Shown here: positions 11,668 through 22,615 of the stretch, one piece after another
Numbering within the stretch: position 1 is the first letter of the stretch
Layout: every line of letters begins with the position of its first letter
Source: Serpula lacrymans var. lacrymans S7.9
Lineage: Eukaryota > Basidiomycota > Agaricomycetes > Boletales > Serpulaceae
NCBI RefSeq assembly: GCF_000218685.1
Contig: NW_006763292.1
Span: 2,118,897-2,182,896 of the forward strand
Direction of reading: 5' to 3'
Length of the DNA stretch: 64,000 nucleotides
The notes under the pieces: model-generated
What the model saw: only the letters and a program-made list of their open reading frames with translations
Databases searched by the model: none
What the model was told of the DNA's origin: nothing
Translations under genes and position numbers: made by a program

Positions 11668-12776
11668 CTATATTGGCATGTGGATGTCACTTCGTTGATT
11701 GAGCAGTCTGCCTTCCATACCGCCGTCAATCATCAACCACTGCCCGGTGACATGTCCCGACACAGTTGCAGATGATATGATGGCGATCTGATTGGCGATA
11801 TCCTTGGTAGTAGCTACTTTCTTCAAGGGAACCCTACAGACCCATGGAAATACCAATATACGTTGATTTAGTGCGTCAAAAAAAAAAATGAGATTCGTAC
11901 GTGGCAAGGGCTTTGTAGACGATTTCCGGATCTTCCAATGCTTCTCTATTCGCCTGCGTCTTCACCCACCCAGGGACGACACAGTTGACTCTCCCTCTCG
12001 GCGCTATTTTTACGATCTCGTTCTTCAATGACAACGTCAACCCGGTCATCAGCCCTACACAAACGCGAATTAGTGAAATCTATAGTCGACTCATAGTTTG
12101 TCCCGTCGACCACCCACCACTTTTAATAGCGGCATAGTCTACACGACCAGCTTCTCCATACTTCCCCGCCGCGCTGCCAATGAGCACTATACACGCTTCG
12201 TCCTTTTGCGCCGCGCTCGCGTCTTCGAGTCCCCTCAGGTATTCTCTGGACACTAAGAAGGAGGACGTCAGGTTGACGGACAGGGTGGTGTTCCATTGGT
12301 GGAGCGACATCCTAGCGGTCGGGATCTCCTCCAGGTTAAAAGAGCCGTGATTGAGGACTGCGATCTGTACGGGGCCGAAGGATTGCTGGGAGATGAATTC
12401 AAACATCCGGACGACGTCGGCTTCGTTGGAGAGATCTGCTCTTGTTAGTTGGGTGTGATGCCGATAGGATTTGGCTAGGCCTTTGAGAGGCTCGACGTTG
12501 CTGTGGTAGTGAGCTGACACGTTTGCACCCAGTGCTGTTTGCGTTGATTATACGGTCATGATGATAATTTGATGTTCGAGAGATGAGTCGGTGAATTGGG
12601 TAGGAAATAGACTGCTTACACAGGTACAGGCGGACGATCTCGACGCCGATCTCACTGCTGGCACCTTGCAGACGAGAAAATTCAGTTTAGGTAGCGGGGG
12701 GAACATTGAACTAGCTTTCCAGTGGCTCACCTGTGACCAGGACGTGTACATCTTTTAATCCAAGGTCCATTGACAT
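11668..12776 (-). CDS. Short-chain dehydrogenase/reductase (SDR)
   Basis: This is an NAD(P)-dependent oxidoreductase with a Rossmann fold. The first exon (ATG at 12776) encodes DVHVLVT; the next completes the nucleotide-binding loop as TGASSEIG, in place of the more common TGxxxGIG. The long exon 12080-12520 contains NHG (the NAG motif equivalent), the catalytic serine in VLIGSAAG, and the YAAIKSG tyrosine/lysine pair. Later exons give IAPRGRVNCVVPGWVKT and VSGHVTGQWLMIDGGMEGR, typical of classical FabG-like SDRs. The gene has five exons and stays open to the stop at 11668-11670. It is about 280 residues, normal for the family. The substrate cannot be assigned. It probably acts in the cytosol, as no targeting signal is seen. 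It is transcribed divergently from the Opi3-like gene. Confidence 0.87.
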
Positions 12777-13356
12777 TTCGAAAGCCGAGTTCAGCGGTTA
12801 GACGGCGATGATGAGTACTGAGTGAGAGAGTAACAGTGTCAGTGTAAAAGTACCCAGACCCTTTCCTAGACCCATGTTATATACGCCGCAAGGTGTTTAC
12901 GGGTAAGTGGTTATTCGGTTTCAAAACGATTACTTTTTAGATCAATTTAGAGCCCAGTTCACCCCATCCGAACAGCTTATATTACCTGCATGTTCGGCTA
13001 CACAGACACTGGTTGGAGTCAAGTCAATTCTCTTACCGTGAAAAGGAAGCGAGTCGGCCCATCTCGGTTAATATTACCCTCGCTGCCTTGCACCACAGGG
13101 ATAAATTGATGCATGTCAACATTTTGAATGCCGAAGTTTCTTGACAAGTAACTCAAGTTGTAGTTCACATTATAACCGAATCACCGCAGAATCAGGATGT
13201 AGCCGTCAATGCAGGTCAATGGACAGTCAGGATTACCTCAATCCGGAGTCTTTTTAGGAAACCGAAGCAATTTAAAGGGACGCGACCACGTGTTTATTGC
13301 CTCTTGTGTTTTCTCTGTTCAAGTTCTACGTCTGAGGTGCCAGTGGCAATTGTGGG
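12777..13356. promoter_or_regulatory. Divergent promoter region between SDR and Opi3-like genes
   Basis: This 580-base region separates two divergently transcribed genes and must hold both promoters. No clear TATA box or known operator was recognised. Confidence 0.35.
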
Positions 13357-14187
13357 ATGGATCCAGTTTCTTCGTTTATCGACACGTCTCAGACGTCTTT
13401 CTATATTTCTCTCCTTGCCATTGCTTTCAATCCTACCGCATGGAACATCGTGGCTCGCAATGGTAAGCCGAACTGACTTTCTCTCCATCTTCCAGGGCTA
13501 AACGCGTCTTTCAGAGTACAGGAACAAGACTATCACGAAAATATTTGGTGGAAATGCTCGCTACGGATGCTACTTCCTCGCCCTCCTCATCTTTGGATTT
13601 GGTATCCTCCGGGACCACCTGTACGTTTTATAGTTCATAGTGGCTGGATGCGTTCGAGGGGCTGATCTTCGCGAGAATAGATACCAGCGTGCACTAGGAG
13701 ACCAGCCACGCGTGCCCATGCTCCCAGAGCCATACGCGACGCAAATACCCATGATCATGTTCATCGTCGGACAAGTCTTCGTCGTCACGTCGACGTGGGC
13801 GCTGGGAGTCACGGGTACATTCCTCGGCGACTACTTTGGGATCCTTATGGACCATCGAGTGGAAGGATTCCCGTTCAATGTTCTCAGAGATCCCATGTAC
13901 GTGGGCAGTACCCTGTGTTTTACGGCGACTGCTCTGTGGTACGTGTTTTCTTCTTCTTGAGGCAGCTTGAAGGAGGCAGCTGATTTTGAGCTGTTAGGTA
14001 CGAGCGCCCCGCTGGGCTGTTGATCACGCTGTATGTCTATGTGGTGTATATTATCGCCTTGCGGTTTGAAGGGTAGGTCACCATTGCTTTTCATTAATTT
14101 TTGATCTAAACACCGATCACCTGTCGTAGCCCATTCACGGATATGATCTACTCAAAGCGCGCCAGCACAGACAAGAAAGACACGTAA
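13357..14187 (+). CDS. OPI3: Phospholipid N-methyltransferase (Opi3/PEMT type)
   Basis: The family transfers methyl groups from S-adenosylmethionine to phosphatidyl-N-methylethanolamine, the last steps of phosphatidylcholine synthesis at the endoplasmic reticulum. The ATG at 13357 opens MDPVSSFIDTSQTSF; splicing then gives KIFGGNARYGCYFLALLIFG. The core exon reads GTFLGDYFGILMDHRVEGFP, then NVLRDPMYVGSTLCF, matching the SAM-binding and active-site region of Opi3. The last exons read ERPAGLLITLYVYVVYIIAL and end RASTDKKDT at the stop 14185-14187. Five exons keep frame. The product is about 205 residues with roughly four hydrophobic segments, the usual Opi3 size. Its 3' end converges on a PAP2 phosphatase gene, another lipid enzyme. 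The related Cho2 is much longer, so Opi3 is favoured. Confidence 0.9.
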
Positions 14188-14396
14188 ACGCCCTATAACG
14201 TTGATGAGCTGGATTGCTCAAAAAAAGGTTTCCTTGGATTTAGATATGGTGGAGTTGACATGTGGTAGAACATATTCATATTTCAATCTATAATGAAACT
14301 ATGTGGAGTGCCTGCGGTTTACGCTGAGAATATATTTTACAGGATGAAGTGATATTTCGTCAAGATGCCAAACTAGCATATTCTTTATCTCCGCCG

Positions 14397-15949
14397 TCAC
14401 TCCGCTTCAGCTACTCTAGCATCATCTGATTTCCGCATTCCATTGAATATCCCATGGTCACTACCTGACACTTCATCCTCTTCGTCGATGTACTGGTACC
14501 TGTTCCCGTTCTGGCGAGTTAGGCGACCATTTTGGTTTCCTTGTATGGTTTCATGCGTAAAACGCGTTGCGTAAGGGCGGTGGGAGACCACTGAGGCAAG
14601 AGAGGGGTAGTACTGCCTATACGCGAAGAGCGAGACGACGATACCGAGGATGGATCCTGTCACGACGTCTTGCCAGTGATCTATACCCGACGTGAAAGGG
14701 GAGGCTGAGAACGAGCGATAGAGGCAAGATCAAACAGAAAGTTCACTCACGACGGTAATCCATGGTGCGGGAGATGGCTACGAGCGCGGCACCGGTGAGA
14801 GGGGTGAGTGCCAACCAGGCCTTGCTCTGTCATGACAAGAAAGTCAGACTGTGCGGTTCAATTTCCAAAGGCAATCCGTGAAACAAACTCACGGCATGTC
14901 CTCGCGTGTCGAATAAATGTACTTTTCCTGCAAGGTAGAATGATAAGAAGCCGAGGCCAGCAAATGCCACTACAATGTCCACAGTCAAATGAACTCTTTC
15001 GAAGATGGGACGCAAAGGCTGAAACGTACTGCTTGAGTGACCACTTGGGAAACTTCGCCATCCATCGTTTAGGATAGCGAGGTTAGTCTGCGTGCAAATG
15101 GCCACAGTGGACAATCCGAGTGGTGGGTCGACGCTACCGACCGGTGGTTGACACCTTGAGATCACATCTGTTGTAGTCAACGGGGTTCAAGTTTACCACC
15201 TGCATGTTGTGGTCAAGAAGTCTTACCAGGTCGAGGGCGACCGACGGTCACCTTCACCAGTTGAGTTAACGAGCCCGTCATGGACAATCCTAAAAGCACT
15301 AATTTTTGAAAAAAAGTCAGGAATAACGCATAGATGAATGTTGGACAACCAACGTCCTAGGGTGCTATGGTGGAAATCCCACCATGATCGGACAGTTAGA
15401 AGGTTGATCGCGATTTGACATACGAAGGGCGTAAAGGCACATATAATGTAAAGAGCGAAATTCTACTCGAATGGATCAATTGTATCTTTAAACCCCGAGA
15501 CTAGACTGAAATGGTTGCTTACGCTGACGCGCTGATGGACAGCATAGCTTGCGAGAAAATCATATATGAAAGACGTGTCAACAAAAAGTGTGTGGGCTCA
15601 CGGGTAACGAAGGCTTGAAGAAAGAAAAGTTCAGATACGCTTAATGATGACGAAGGACAAATTGCGTACGTGACATCAGACATTGAGAACTCCCTCTTGA
15701 AACCTGAGACATGAGTATTTATGACGAAAAACACCAGCCTAGACGCATGGCATCAGACCGAACTTTTGGTGAATAACAAAAGCGATATACCACAGTACGA
15801 TTGATACGATCCTGTATGCGAAAAAAATAATTTGTGAGAATCGGTTGATAATAATGAAAGATATTGGAGTCTCACCAATCTGGGGCATAAGATGCCATAA
15901 ATTTTCGAACACTTGGTCTTGGAGAGGGTTCACGATCGCGATAACTCAT
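14397..15949 (-). CDS. PAP2-type lipid phosphatase (Dpp1/Lpp1-like)
   Basis: This is a membrane lipid phosphate phosphatase acting on phosphatidate, diacylglycerol pyrophosphate or lysophosphatidate. All three motifs of the PAP2 superfamily can be spliced together: KVTVGRPRP (motif 1), FPSGHSS (motif 2), and SRTMDYRHHWQDV with the catalytic histidine (motif 3). The start is best placed at the ATG 15947-15949 (MSYRDREPSPRPS). Splicing then gives DWIVSIVLWYIAF, KFGFKREFSMSDV and YPYAVHQRVS, which follow the yeast Dpp1 order. Hydrophobic segments between motifs fit a six-helix protein. The C-terminal tail after SLFAYRQYYPSL is polar and charged, probably cytosolic. At least eight exons are needed. 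It likely resides in the vacuole or ER/Golgi membranes. It converges on the Opi3-like gene with a 209-base gap. Confidence 0.87.
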
Positions 15950-16605
15950 TGCTACGGGAAGTAAGTGATGACTGGTAGTGGGTGAGAGTGAGGAGTCGAT
16001 GGAGATGGTTGCTTCTGCTCTCTACTTATAGCAGCAATATATTCCGATAATAGGTATGATGTCGCCTCGAAGCTCGGTGTTATTTAGGTGCTTATGATGC
16101 ATGCAGTTATCCACCGGTCGTCAGTAAAACCATAGCAAACCCACATGACGACAATGCCTAGAGACACAGGCAATAAGATATTATCAATGGGGCTGGGTGT
16201 CCTGGCGACAAGTCAACATTGCGACAAATGCTCTAATTTGAAAGCACGCACAATGGTGAGACCTACTGCAAAATGCTCTTTCTAGCGACTTTAGATATTA
16301 TTGATACTTCCAATGACTGTCCACTGGTTTTTATTAGGAACGCACACTGTTATTCAGTAAATTCAGACGTTTAGTTCAAGTGTGTATAGTCTACAGTCCT
16401 GTCCGGAAACACCCGTACATTTTAAGCTGCGACGACTGACTTTTTTGCATCGTTTGGTAGGTCATCTCCAGCCAATTCACCGACGGGCAACAGTCCTAGC
16501 ATAGGTCATTGAACTACTTCGGTGCGTTATATCAGCCTGTGATGACTAGTGTCCTTCTAAATTTCTGAACTTGGAACGGTATTGACAAAAGTGCAGATAG
16601 ACAAC
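15950..16605. other. Divergent intergenic region
   Basis: This holds the promoters of the PAP2 phosphatase (minus) and F-box (plus) genes. No recognised element. Frames are short. Confidence 0.35.
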
Positions 16606-18132
16606 ATGCATGTGGAGTCAAACGGGCATCATGATTTACACATGTCGCTCCGCCGTCCCGTTTTCAAATCATATATCAACGCCCTCCCCACCGAGTTACT
16701 CATCTGGATCTTCACATATGCTAGTTGCGTGTCAAACGGCATAGAATTCAACCTGGCCCTCGTGTGCCGCCGTTGGAGGCATACACTCTTGCATCTACCC
16801 TCGATATGGACCAGACTGTGTATATCCCAAGGTACATCCATCGATAAAGCAAGATTATATATCCAACGTTCCAACGATGGGCCTCTGTACCTTGATGCGG
16901 ATCTCACTTACTCAACTTACGATGATGATTATTACGTTAAGGGACGTGGATTTCTCCAGAGACGGATAAAATCCAGCGAGCGCCAAGATGTCGTTGAGCT
17001 ATTATTCTCTTGCATGGATCGATGGAAATGTCTTGACCTGACAGTGTTGGGTGACCATAACGATTATCAGGTACGCGCACAGGGTGTCGCAGGCCGTACT
17101 CTAAGGAAATTTGTTGACATCTACGTGCCCCTACTGGAAAATTTCGGAGTTAATGCATTCAGCCAAAGTTGTATGACGGTAATAGACTTCCGGCCACCCA
17201 TCCACTTCTTCCAACGCGGCGCTCCTATGCTCACTCATCTGCGGCTGTGTCAAGTTGGCCCCGACATCTGTAGTGTCCCTTCTGCCACTTCTACACTTAC
17301 ATCTCTATCCGTCGAAACATATCACCATGATCATCAACTCACCGCATATGAACTGTTTGCTTATTTGCGCAAACTGCCCGCCCTCACCCACCTTCACCTC
17401 AAAGAAGATTTCTACTGCAAATGGTATAGAATTAAAAACATCGTCCCGCTCCCAAACCTCGTCTCCTTATGCTTAGAACTTGGCCCCGAGTGTTGTGTCG
17501 CTATGATTTGCGAGATATTCGTCTTCTTTGTCGCCCCACACCTCGAACATTTCTCTCTGACACCTGCACCTGCGGTTGAGTTGTCGTTGGAGACCCCATA
17601 TGACATCATAGGTGAAGAAGAAATAGAGCGATTGCCCAACTTCTTGGTGAAATTTGTCAGCAATCCTCCTTTCCCGTTATTGGAATCACTTGTTCTGCAC
17701 TTTCCCGCAATACCTGACAAAGTGATAAACTTTTTCCGCGTATTCCCCACGGTCTGCAATGTTAGTCTCGCAGAAATGAACAGCAAAGAGATGATCAAAG
17801 AGATGTTGAAAGGACATGCATGCGAAGACCCGCCTTCCAATGCACCTTTACTATGGCCAAACCTTCAAACACTGATTCTGCAAGATTGGAATGTTAGTGA
17901 TGAATTTGAACTGCTGCTCGAGCTATTGCACGTTCGAGAGCGGGCAGGATCACCTATCAAACAATTGAAGCTACGCAGCACAAAAGCAAACACATTCACA
18001 CCGATTTCACCATTGCAAAGAAGTAAATTGGATGAGTTGGTTTCAGTCGAGTTGGATATAGATCCTCCATTTGTGAAGTGCTCAGACTCGCTTGATAGTT
18101 TAATGACTAAGCGCGTAACACCTATTTGGTAG
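16606..18132 (+). CDS. F-box protein with degenerate leucine-rich region
   Basis: This is a single-exon protein of 508 residues, the type that recruits substrates to SCF ubiquitin ligases through Skp1. The open frame extends upstream to a TTG at 16582, but the first ATG is 16606 (MHVESNGHHDL). An F-box follows at about residues 26-70: INALPTELLIWIFTYA, then FNLALVCRRWRHTLLHLPSI with the conserved Trp/Leu pattern. The rest alternates short hydrophobic strands and charged turns (for example PALTHLHLKEDF, NLVSLCLELGPE, LWPNLQTLILQDW), consistent with irregular leucine-rich repeats. F-box families of this layout are large and fast-evolving in agaricomycetes, so the target is unknown. The stop is TAG at 18130-18132. 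Confidence 0.88.
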   Translation: MHVESNGHHDLHMSLRRPVFKSYINALPTELLIWIFTYASCVSNGIEFNLALVCRRWRHTLLHLPSIWTRLCISQGTSIDKARLYIQRSNDGPLYLDADLTYSTYDDDYYVKGRGFLQRRIKSSERQDVVELLFSCMDRWKCLDLTVLGDHNDYQVRAQGVAGRTLRKFVDIYVPLLENFGVNAFSQSCMTVIDFRPPIHFFQRGAPMLTHLRLCQVGPDICSVPSATSTLTSLSVETYHHDHQLTAYELFAYLRKLPALTHLHLKEDFYCKWYRIKNIVPLPNLVSLCLELGPECCVAMICEIFVFFVAPHLEHFSLTPAPAVELSLETPYDIIGEEEIERLPNFLVKFVSNPPFPLLESLVLHFPAIPDKVINFFRVFPTVCNVSLAEMNSKEMIKEMLKGHACEDPPSNAPLLWPNLQTLILQDWNVSDEFELLLELLHVRERAGSPIKQLKLRSTKANTFTPISPLQRSKLDELVSVELDIDPPFVKCSDSLDSLMTKRVTPIW

Positions 18133-18369
18133 ATGGTTGAAGTTGCCATGTGTTGATCTGATTACTATTTTCCTAGGAAATCATGGTCATTGCAGTCACG
18201 GGCTTAAATTCTTGTGCTTCCTCATTATATTTGTTGGCTTAAACATTCCACACAGTATTTACAGATTTACCTCCTTTGACCCATGTAAATTTCACAAAAT
18301 CAGTAAAGCAGATAGATAGAAGTGAAGAGGGGGATTTAAATTACCAGGCTGGAACTCCCTCCTGAGTCC

Positions 18370-18640
18370 CTACTTTAGCTTGATGCTGGCCTCCACTTCT
18401 TGATCTAATACCTTTGCAACTACCCTTGGTGTCAGAACATTGGGTGTTGGATGGATGTTGACGTAGATCTGATGTCCACTAACATTGTTGAATGTCCCCA
18501 CCAGTGAGCGGGCATCAGACCCAGTTTGAATGAATCAGAAGGTCAGATGCCACTGACGGAAAGGTCCTATGAAAGAATGTTGAAGAAAAAAGGAGGGGGA
18601 AAGGGAGGGGAAAGGAGGAAAACTCACTGCTGGTGGTGGT
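18370..18640 (-). other. Possible 3' remnant of a gene next to the retrotransposon
   Basis: On the minus strand, an open frame without a Met (about 50 codons, including NNVSGHQIYVNIHPTPNVL) ends at a TAG at 18370-18372. It is protein-like but has no good acceptor upstream, and the chromovirus insertion starts at 18640. It could be the last exon of a gene broken by the element, or chance. A pyrimidine/purine-rich tract lies at 18580-18625. Confidence 0.25.
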
Positions 18641-18644
18641 GATA

Positions 18645-18969
18645 TGTGAGATTCCTATACCCTATACCGAGTTAACGGAGGTATAAGTTTCAAAAGTCAA
18701 CAAGTAGCGTCAAGCACTGTATTTAGAAGTAATCAACAACTGGAGAAAAGTATGTACATGGGTGTTGATATATATACGTTCTGAATGTTAGCCATGAGGC
18801 GCTGACTGATATTGTGCGTCATAGTCTAGGCTTTGTCACGTGGTTGTCATGTGATCGGATATAATTGACTACTTTGTTTATATAATGAGTCATGTGCTTT
18901 TTGTCACGTGATCAGATATATTTAAATAATGAATCAAAAGAAACTAGCGGTTTGGTTCAAATCGTGACA
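18645..18969 (-). repeat. 3' LTR of the chromovirus
   Basis: The LTR is 325 bases, TG...CA, nearly identical to 27917-28241. Read on the element strand it starts TGTCACGATTTGAACC and contains a TATATATA-type promoter stretch (near 18770). Confidence 0.92.
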
Positions 18970-19460
18970 TTACCCCCTCTTTAAGACTTTCGTCTCGAAA
19001 GTGAGGGTCGTATTTCCTGTTTTCCCAATTAAATAATTGTTTTTGTACTCTCGTCGTAGTAAAGTTTTTGAAAGGTTGAAAATGTAGTTGAAATTGTATT
19101 CGTCAAGGTGCATTAGGATTTTTATCGTGGAATGTTTTCACCTTGTCTGGTGAATTGGTTAAGTGTTGTTTGGGTTCCCATGTGCGTTCCTCTTTTGGAT
19201 AGTTTTTCCAATGTACTAGATATTCCAATTTTCCTCTTTTGAGACGTGAGTCTAAAACTTCTTCGACTTCGTATTCCTCTTGTCCGTCCACTATCACCAG
19301 TGGTATCGGTTTGGGTTTCCCTTGAGAGGGGAATTGTGGTTCTTTGTATGGTGTAAGTTTTATTTCATTGAAGACTGGATGAATAGGTCGCCATGTTGGT
19401 GGTAGTGATAGTTTGTAGGCTGATTCACCTATTTTTTCCAGTATTTCAAATGGACTGTGT

Positions 19461-19812
19461 TGTCACGACTTGAACCAGAAGCGCTAGTCTGAGCGCTAAT
19501 TTCCTTTTTCATTTTCTTTGATATCTGATCACATGACAGATAAGATATGTTAAGCTGCTGCTTTAGCGCGGATAACATAAATACGTAGTTATATCAGATC
19601 ACGTGACCATCACGTGACATAAGCCTAGAATCATTACAAAGAACATCAGTCAGCGCCTCATGGCTGACTTTCAGAAACATATATATAGTAGACCATCATG
19701 TACATATTTTCCTCAGTTGTTGATTAATTCTCAATCGATACTTGAAACGCTACTTGTTTGATTTGAGCTTTTATCCCTCCGTTAACTCGGTATAGGGGAT
19801 AGAGGTCTTACA
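19461..19812 (+). repeat. Solo LTR, related family, nested in chromovirus
   Basis: This is a 352-base TG...CA sequence flanked by TGTGT on both sides (19456-19460 and 19813-19817). It is a diverged relative of the chromovirus LTR, in the opposite orientation: shared blocks include TGTCACGA.TTGAACC, CACGTGAC, CGCCTCATGGCT and GTTAACTCGGTATAGGG. It interrupts pol between the integrase core and the chromodomain. No internal sequence remains, so it is a solo LTR left by LTR-LTR recombination. Confidence 0.9.
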
Positions 19813-20276
19813 TGTGTCTTTTATCGTCTAGCTTTTTAGCTGGTCGGTCCGTCGAAATGTTGGTTGCTTCCACATATACTTTATCTCCTACTTTATATTC
19901 CACTGCTTCTCTTTTCTTTTTGTCATACTGTTTTTTCATCTGTTCTGCTGCTTTTCGTAATGACTCTTCTGCTTTCTTCCTCGTTTCTGTCATTCTTTTT
20001 ATGAAATCTTCTGCATTTTCATTTTTTACCTCCACTCTCACTACTTCCTGTGTTCTCAGATGGTGTCCATGATTTAAGTAGAACGGGCTATATCCTGTTG
20101 CAGAATGTTGCTTGTTGTTATATGAAAATTCTGCTAAGGTAAGCCATTCTGCCCAATCATCTTGTGTATGGTTTACGAAGATCCTGAGATATTGTTCTAT
20201 CTCTTGATTGATCCTCTCTGTTTGTCCATCCGTCTGTGGGTGCCATGCTGTTGATGGATTTGCTTTTATCTGAAGG

Positions 20277-20692
20277 TGTAACAACCAAGAGTTAGTTACT
20301 CTGGCGCACACAGAAACACACTATAAGGAAGATGATGAGGGAGTGGTTACCCCTTAGGCTGCAGAGAGTTTGTTGGTTAACAACAGGAGGACTCGCTGAG
20401 GAGTCTCCTTGATCTATTGGGGTATATATACTACTACAGGGTTATTTGTACATATGTACTATACAGTTGATAGAGGCAGTGGCTGATGATGTCATAGGGC
20501 CTAGCCCGTATGGCCAGCTCCACTGCGTGAGAGAGTAGAATCTAAAATAAGGGAAAAGGCAATGCAGCACGAGAAAGAGGAGTTAGAACAAAAGGGGAAA
20601 TGCCGCGTGGCGCCATGTGTGCAAGCTAAAGTACAAAGTGAAAGCGGAGAATGAAAAGAAAGGAAATGTCCGGAAATTGTGTTATCATAACA
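20277..20692 (-). repeat. Solo LTR, second family, nested in integrase region
   Basis: This is a 416-base TG...CA sequence with the exact duplication GAAGG on both sides (20272-20276 and 20693-20697). It starts TGTAACAACCAAGAG and ends ATCATAACA. Related copies are at 30762-31143 and 31597-32006. Shared blocks include AGGAGTCTCCTTGATCTATT and CATATGTACTATACAGTTGA. Removing it restores integrase reading from FMKDLHTL into LQIKANPSTAWHPQTDGQ. The TATATATACCCC promoter motif suggests that sense transcription is on the minus strand. Confidence 0.9.
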
Positions 20693-21506
20693 GAAGGAGT
20701 GTGTGTAGGTCTTTCATGAATTTAGAAACAAACTGCGGTCCTCGATCTGAAATGATCTTTTCGGGTATGCCATGGTTTCTAAATACGTGATCTCTAAATA
20801 ATTGCGCTACTCCTTCCAATGTGATTTCTATTTGTGTGGGAATGGCTTTGATCATCTTCGTAAATCAATCTACGACTACCATTATCATGTTGTATCCGAT
20901 TGATTCTGGTAGTGGTCCAATTAGATCTACTGATATGATTTGCCAAGGTTTATCCGGGATTTCATTTGGATGAAGCAGTGCTGCTTTCTTTTTGTGGTCT
21001 GTCTTTGTCCTTTAGCAGACTTCACATCCATCTACGTATCTCGTGATATCTCTATCCATATAAGGCCACCAGTATTCTCGAGTGATCAACTCTTTTGTTT
21101 TGTATCTACCTGGGTGGCCTGCAATGGTAGAGTCATGGTTTTGTCTGATGATTTCTTCCCTCAACTTGGCATCTTTTGGTACATAGATCCTGCCTTTGAA
21201 TACTATGTAACCTTCATCTTCAAACCATCCGTCTTCTCTCCTCTCTATCTTTCCCTTCATATTTTTTATTAAGTCATCCACATTTTCTTTTCTCTTTAAG
21301 ATCCATTTTGAAATCACCAGTTCTTCTTCCTGACTATCTGCTATTTCCTGTCTCTGTTTCGATGAAAGGGTCATTCGTACAAAGAGTTTCTCATCTAGTA
21401 GTACAACATCCTCATTATCGTCCTCTCCTTTGTTATGATCTGATCGTCTTGAGAGCAGGTCTGCTTTTATATGTATTCTTCCAGGCATATGGTGTATCGT
21501 GAAATG

Positions 21507-21910
21507 NNNNNNNNNNNNNNNNNNNNNNNNNNNNNNNNNNNNNNNNNNNNNNNNNNNNNNNNNNNNNNNNNNNNNNNNNNNNNNNNNNNNNNNNNNNNNN
21601 NNNNNNNNNNNNNNNNNNNNNNNNNNNNNNNNNNNNNNNNNNNNNNNNNNNNNNNNNNNNNNNNNNNNNNNNNNNNNNNNNNNNNNNNNNNNNNNNNNNN
21701 NNNNNNNNNNNNNNNNNNNNNNNNNNNNNNNNNNNNNNNNNNNNNNNNNNNNNNNNNNNNNNNNNNNNNNNNNNNNNNNNNNNNNNNNNNNNNNNNNNNN
21801 NNNNNNNNNNNNNNNNNNNNNNNNNNNNNNNNNNNNNNNNNNNNNNNNNNNNNNNNNNNNNNNNNNNNNNNNNNNNNNNNNNNNNNNNNNNNNNNNNNNN
21901 NNNNNNNNNN
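21507..21910. other. Assembly gap (404 N)
   Basis: This run of N falls between RNase H and integrase of the chromovirus. Frames reported through it carry no information. The gap size may be arbitrary. Confidence 0.99.
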
Positions 21911-22615
21911 ATCATGATGGCAAGAAGTTCTTTGTCATAGATCTCATAATTGTGTTCTGTGGGGTTTAACACTTTAAAGAGGTATGCAATTGGCTTCTAG
22001 TCATCTTTTTGTCTTTGTGATAAGACAGCACCCATTGCGAAGTCACTACTATCTGCTTCTACTTTATATTGGCCATGTGGTACTGGGAGGGCTAACACAG
22101 GGGCTGAAGTTACGCGTTCTTTCAAGGTGTTAAATGCTTCGCATTGTTTATTTCACCAAATGAAGTCCTCTTTTCCCGTTAACTTGGTCAATGGTTTGGC
22201 TACTTCCCCGAAGCCTTCTATGAACCTTCTGTAGAAATTTACAAACCCTAAGAACGCTTGTATGTCTTTCTTATTTTTGCATTCTGGCCATTTGCTAATT
22301 CCTTCTACTTTCACTGGATCCATGCAAATCTCGTTTTCTGAGATGATCAGTCCCAGATATTCTACTTCCGTTTGTTCGAAATCGCATTTCTCTGGTTTAA
22401 GATAGAGATGGTTCTTTCTTAGGATTTCTAATACTCGTTGCGTTGTTGCTCTGTGCATTTCTATATCCTTTGTAAATATCATAATATCATCCAGATATAT
22501 GATTACAAGTCCTTCGTCTATCAATTCTTTGAAGAGCGTGTTCATCATTGTCTGGAACGTGGCGGGGGAGTTTGTCAGTCCGAAGAACATGACTAGTGGT
22601 TCAAATAACCCCCGA

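Noticed and set aside
16582..16605. F-box gene start at 16582
   Set aside because: The codon there is TTG; the first ATG in frame is 16606.
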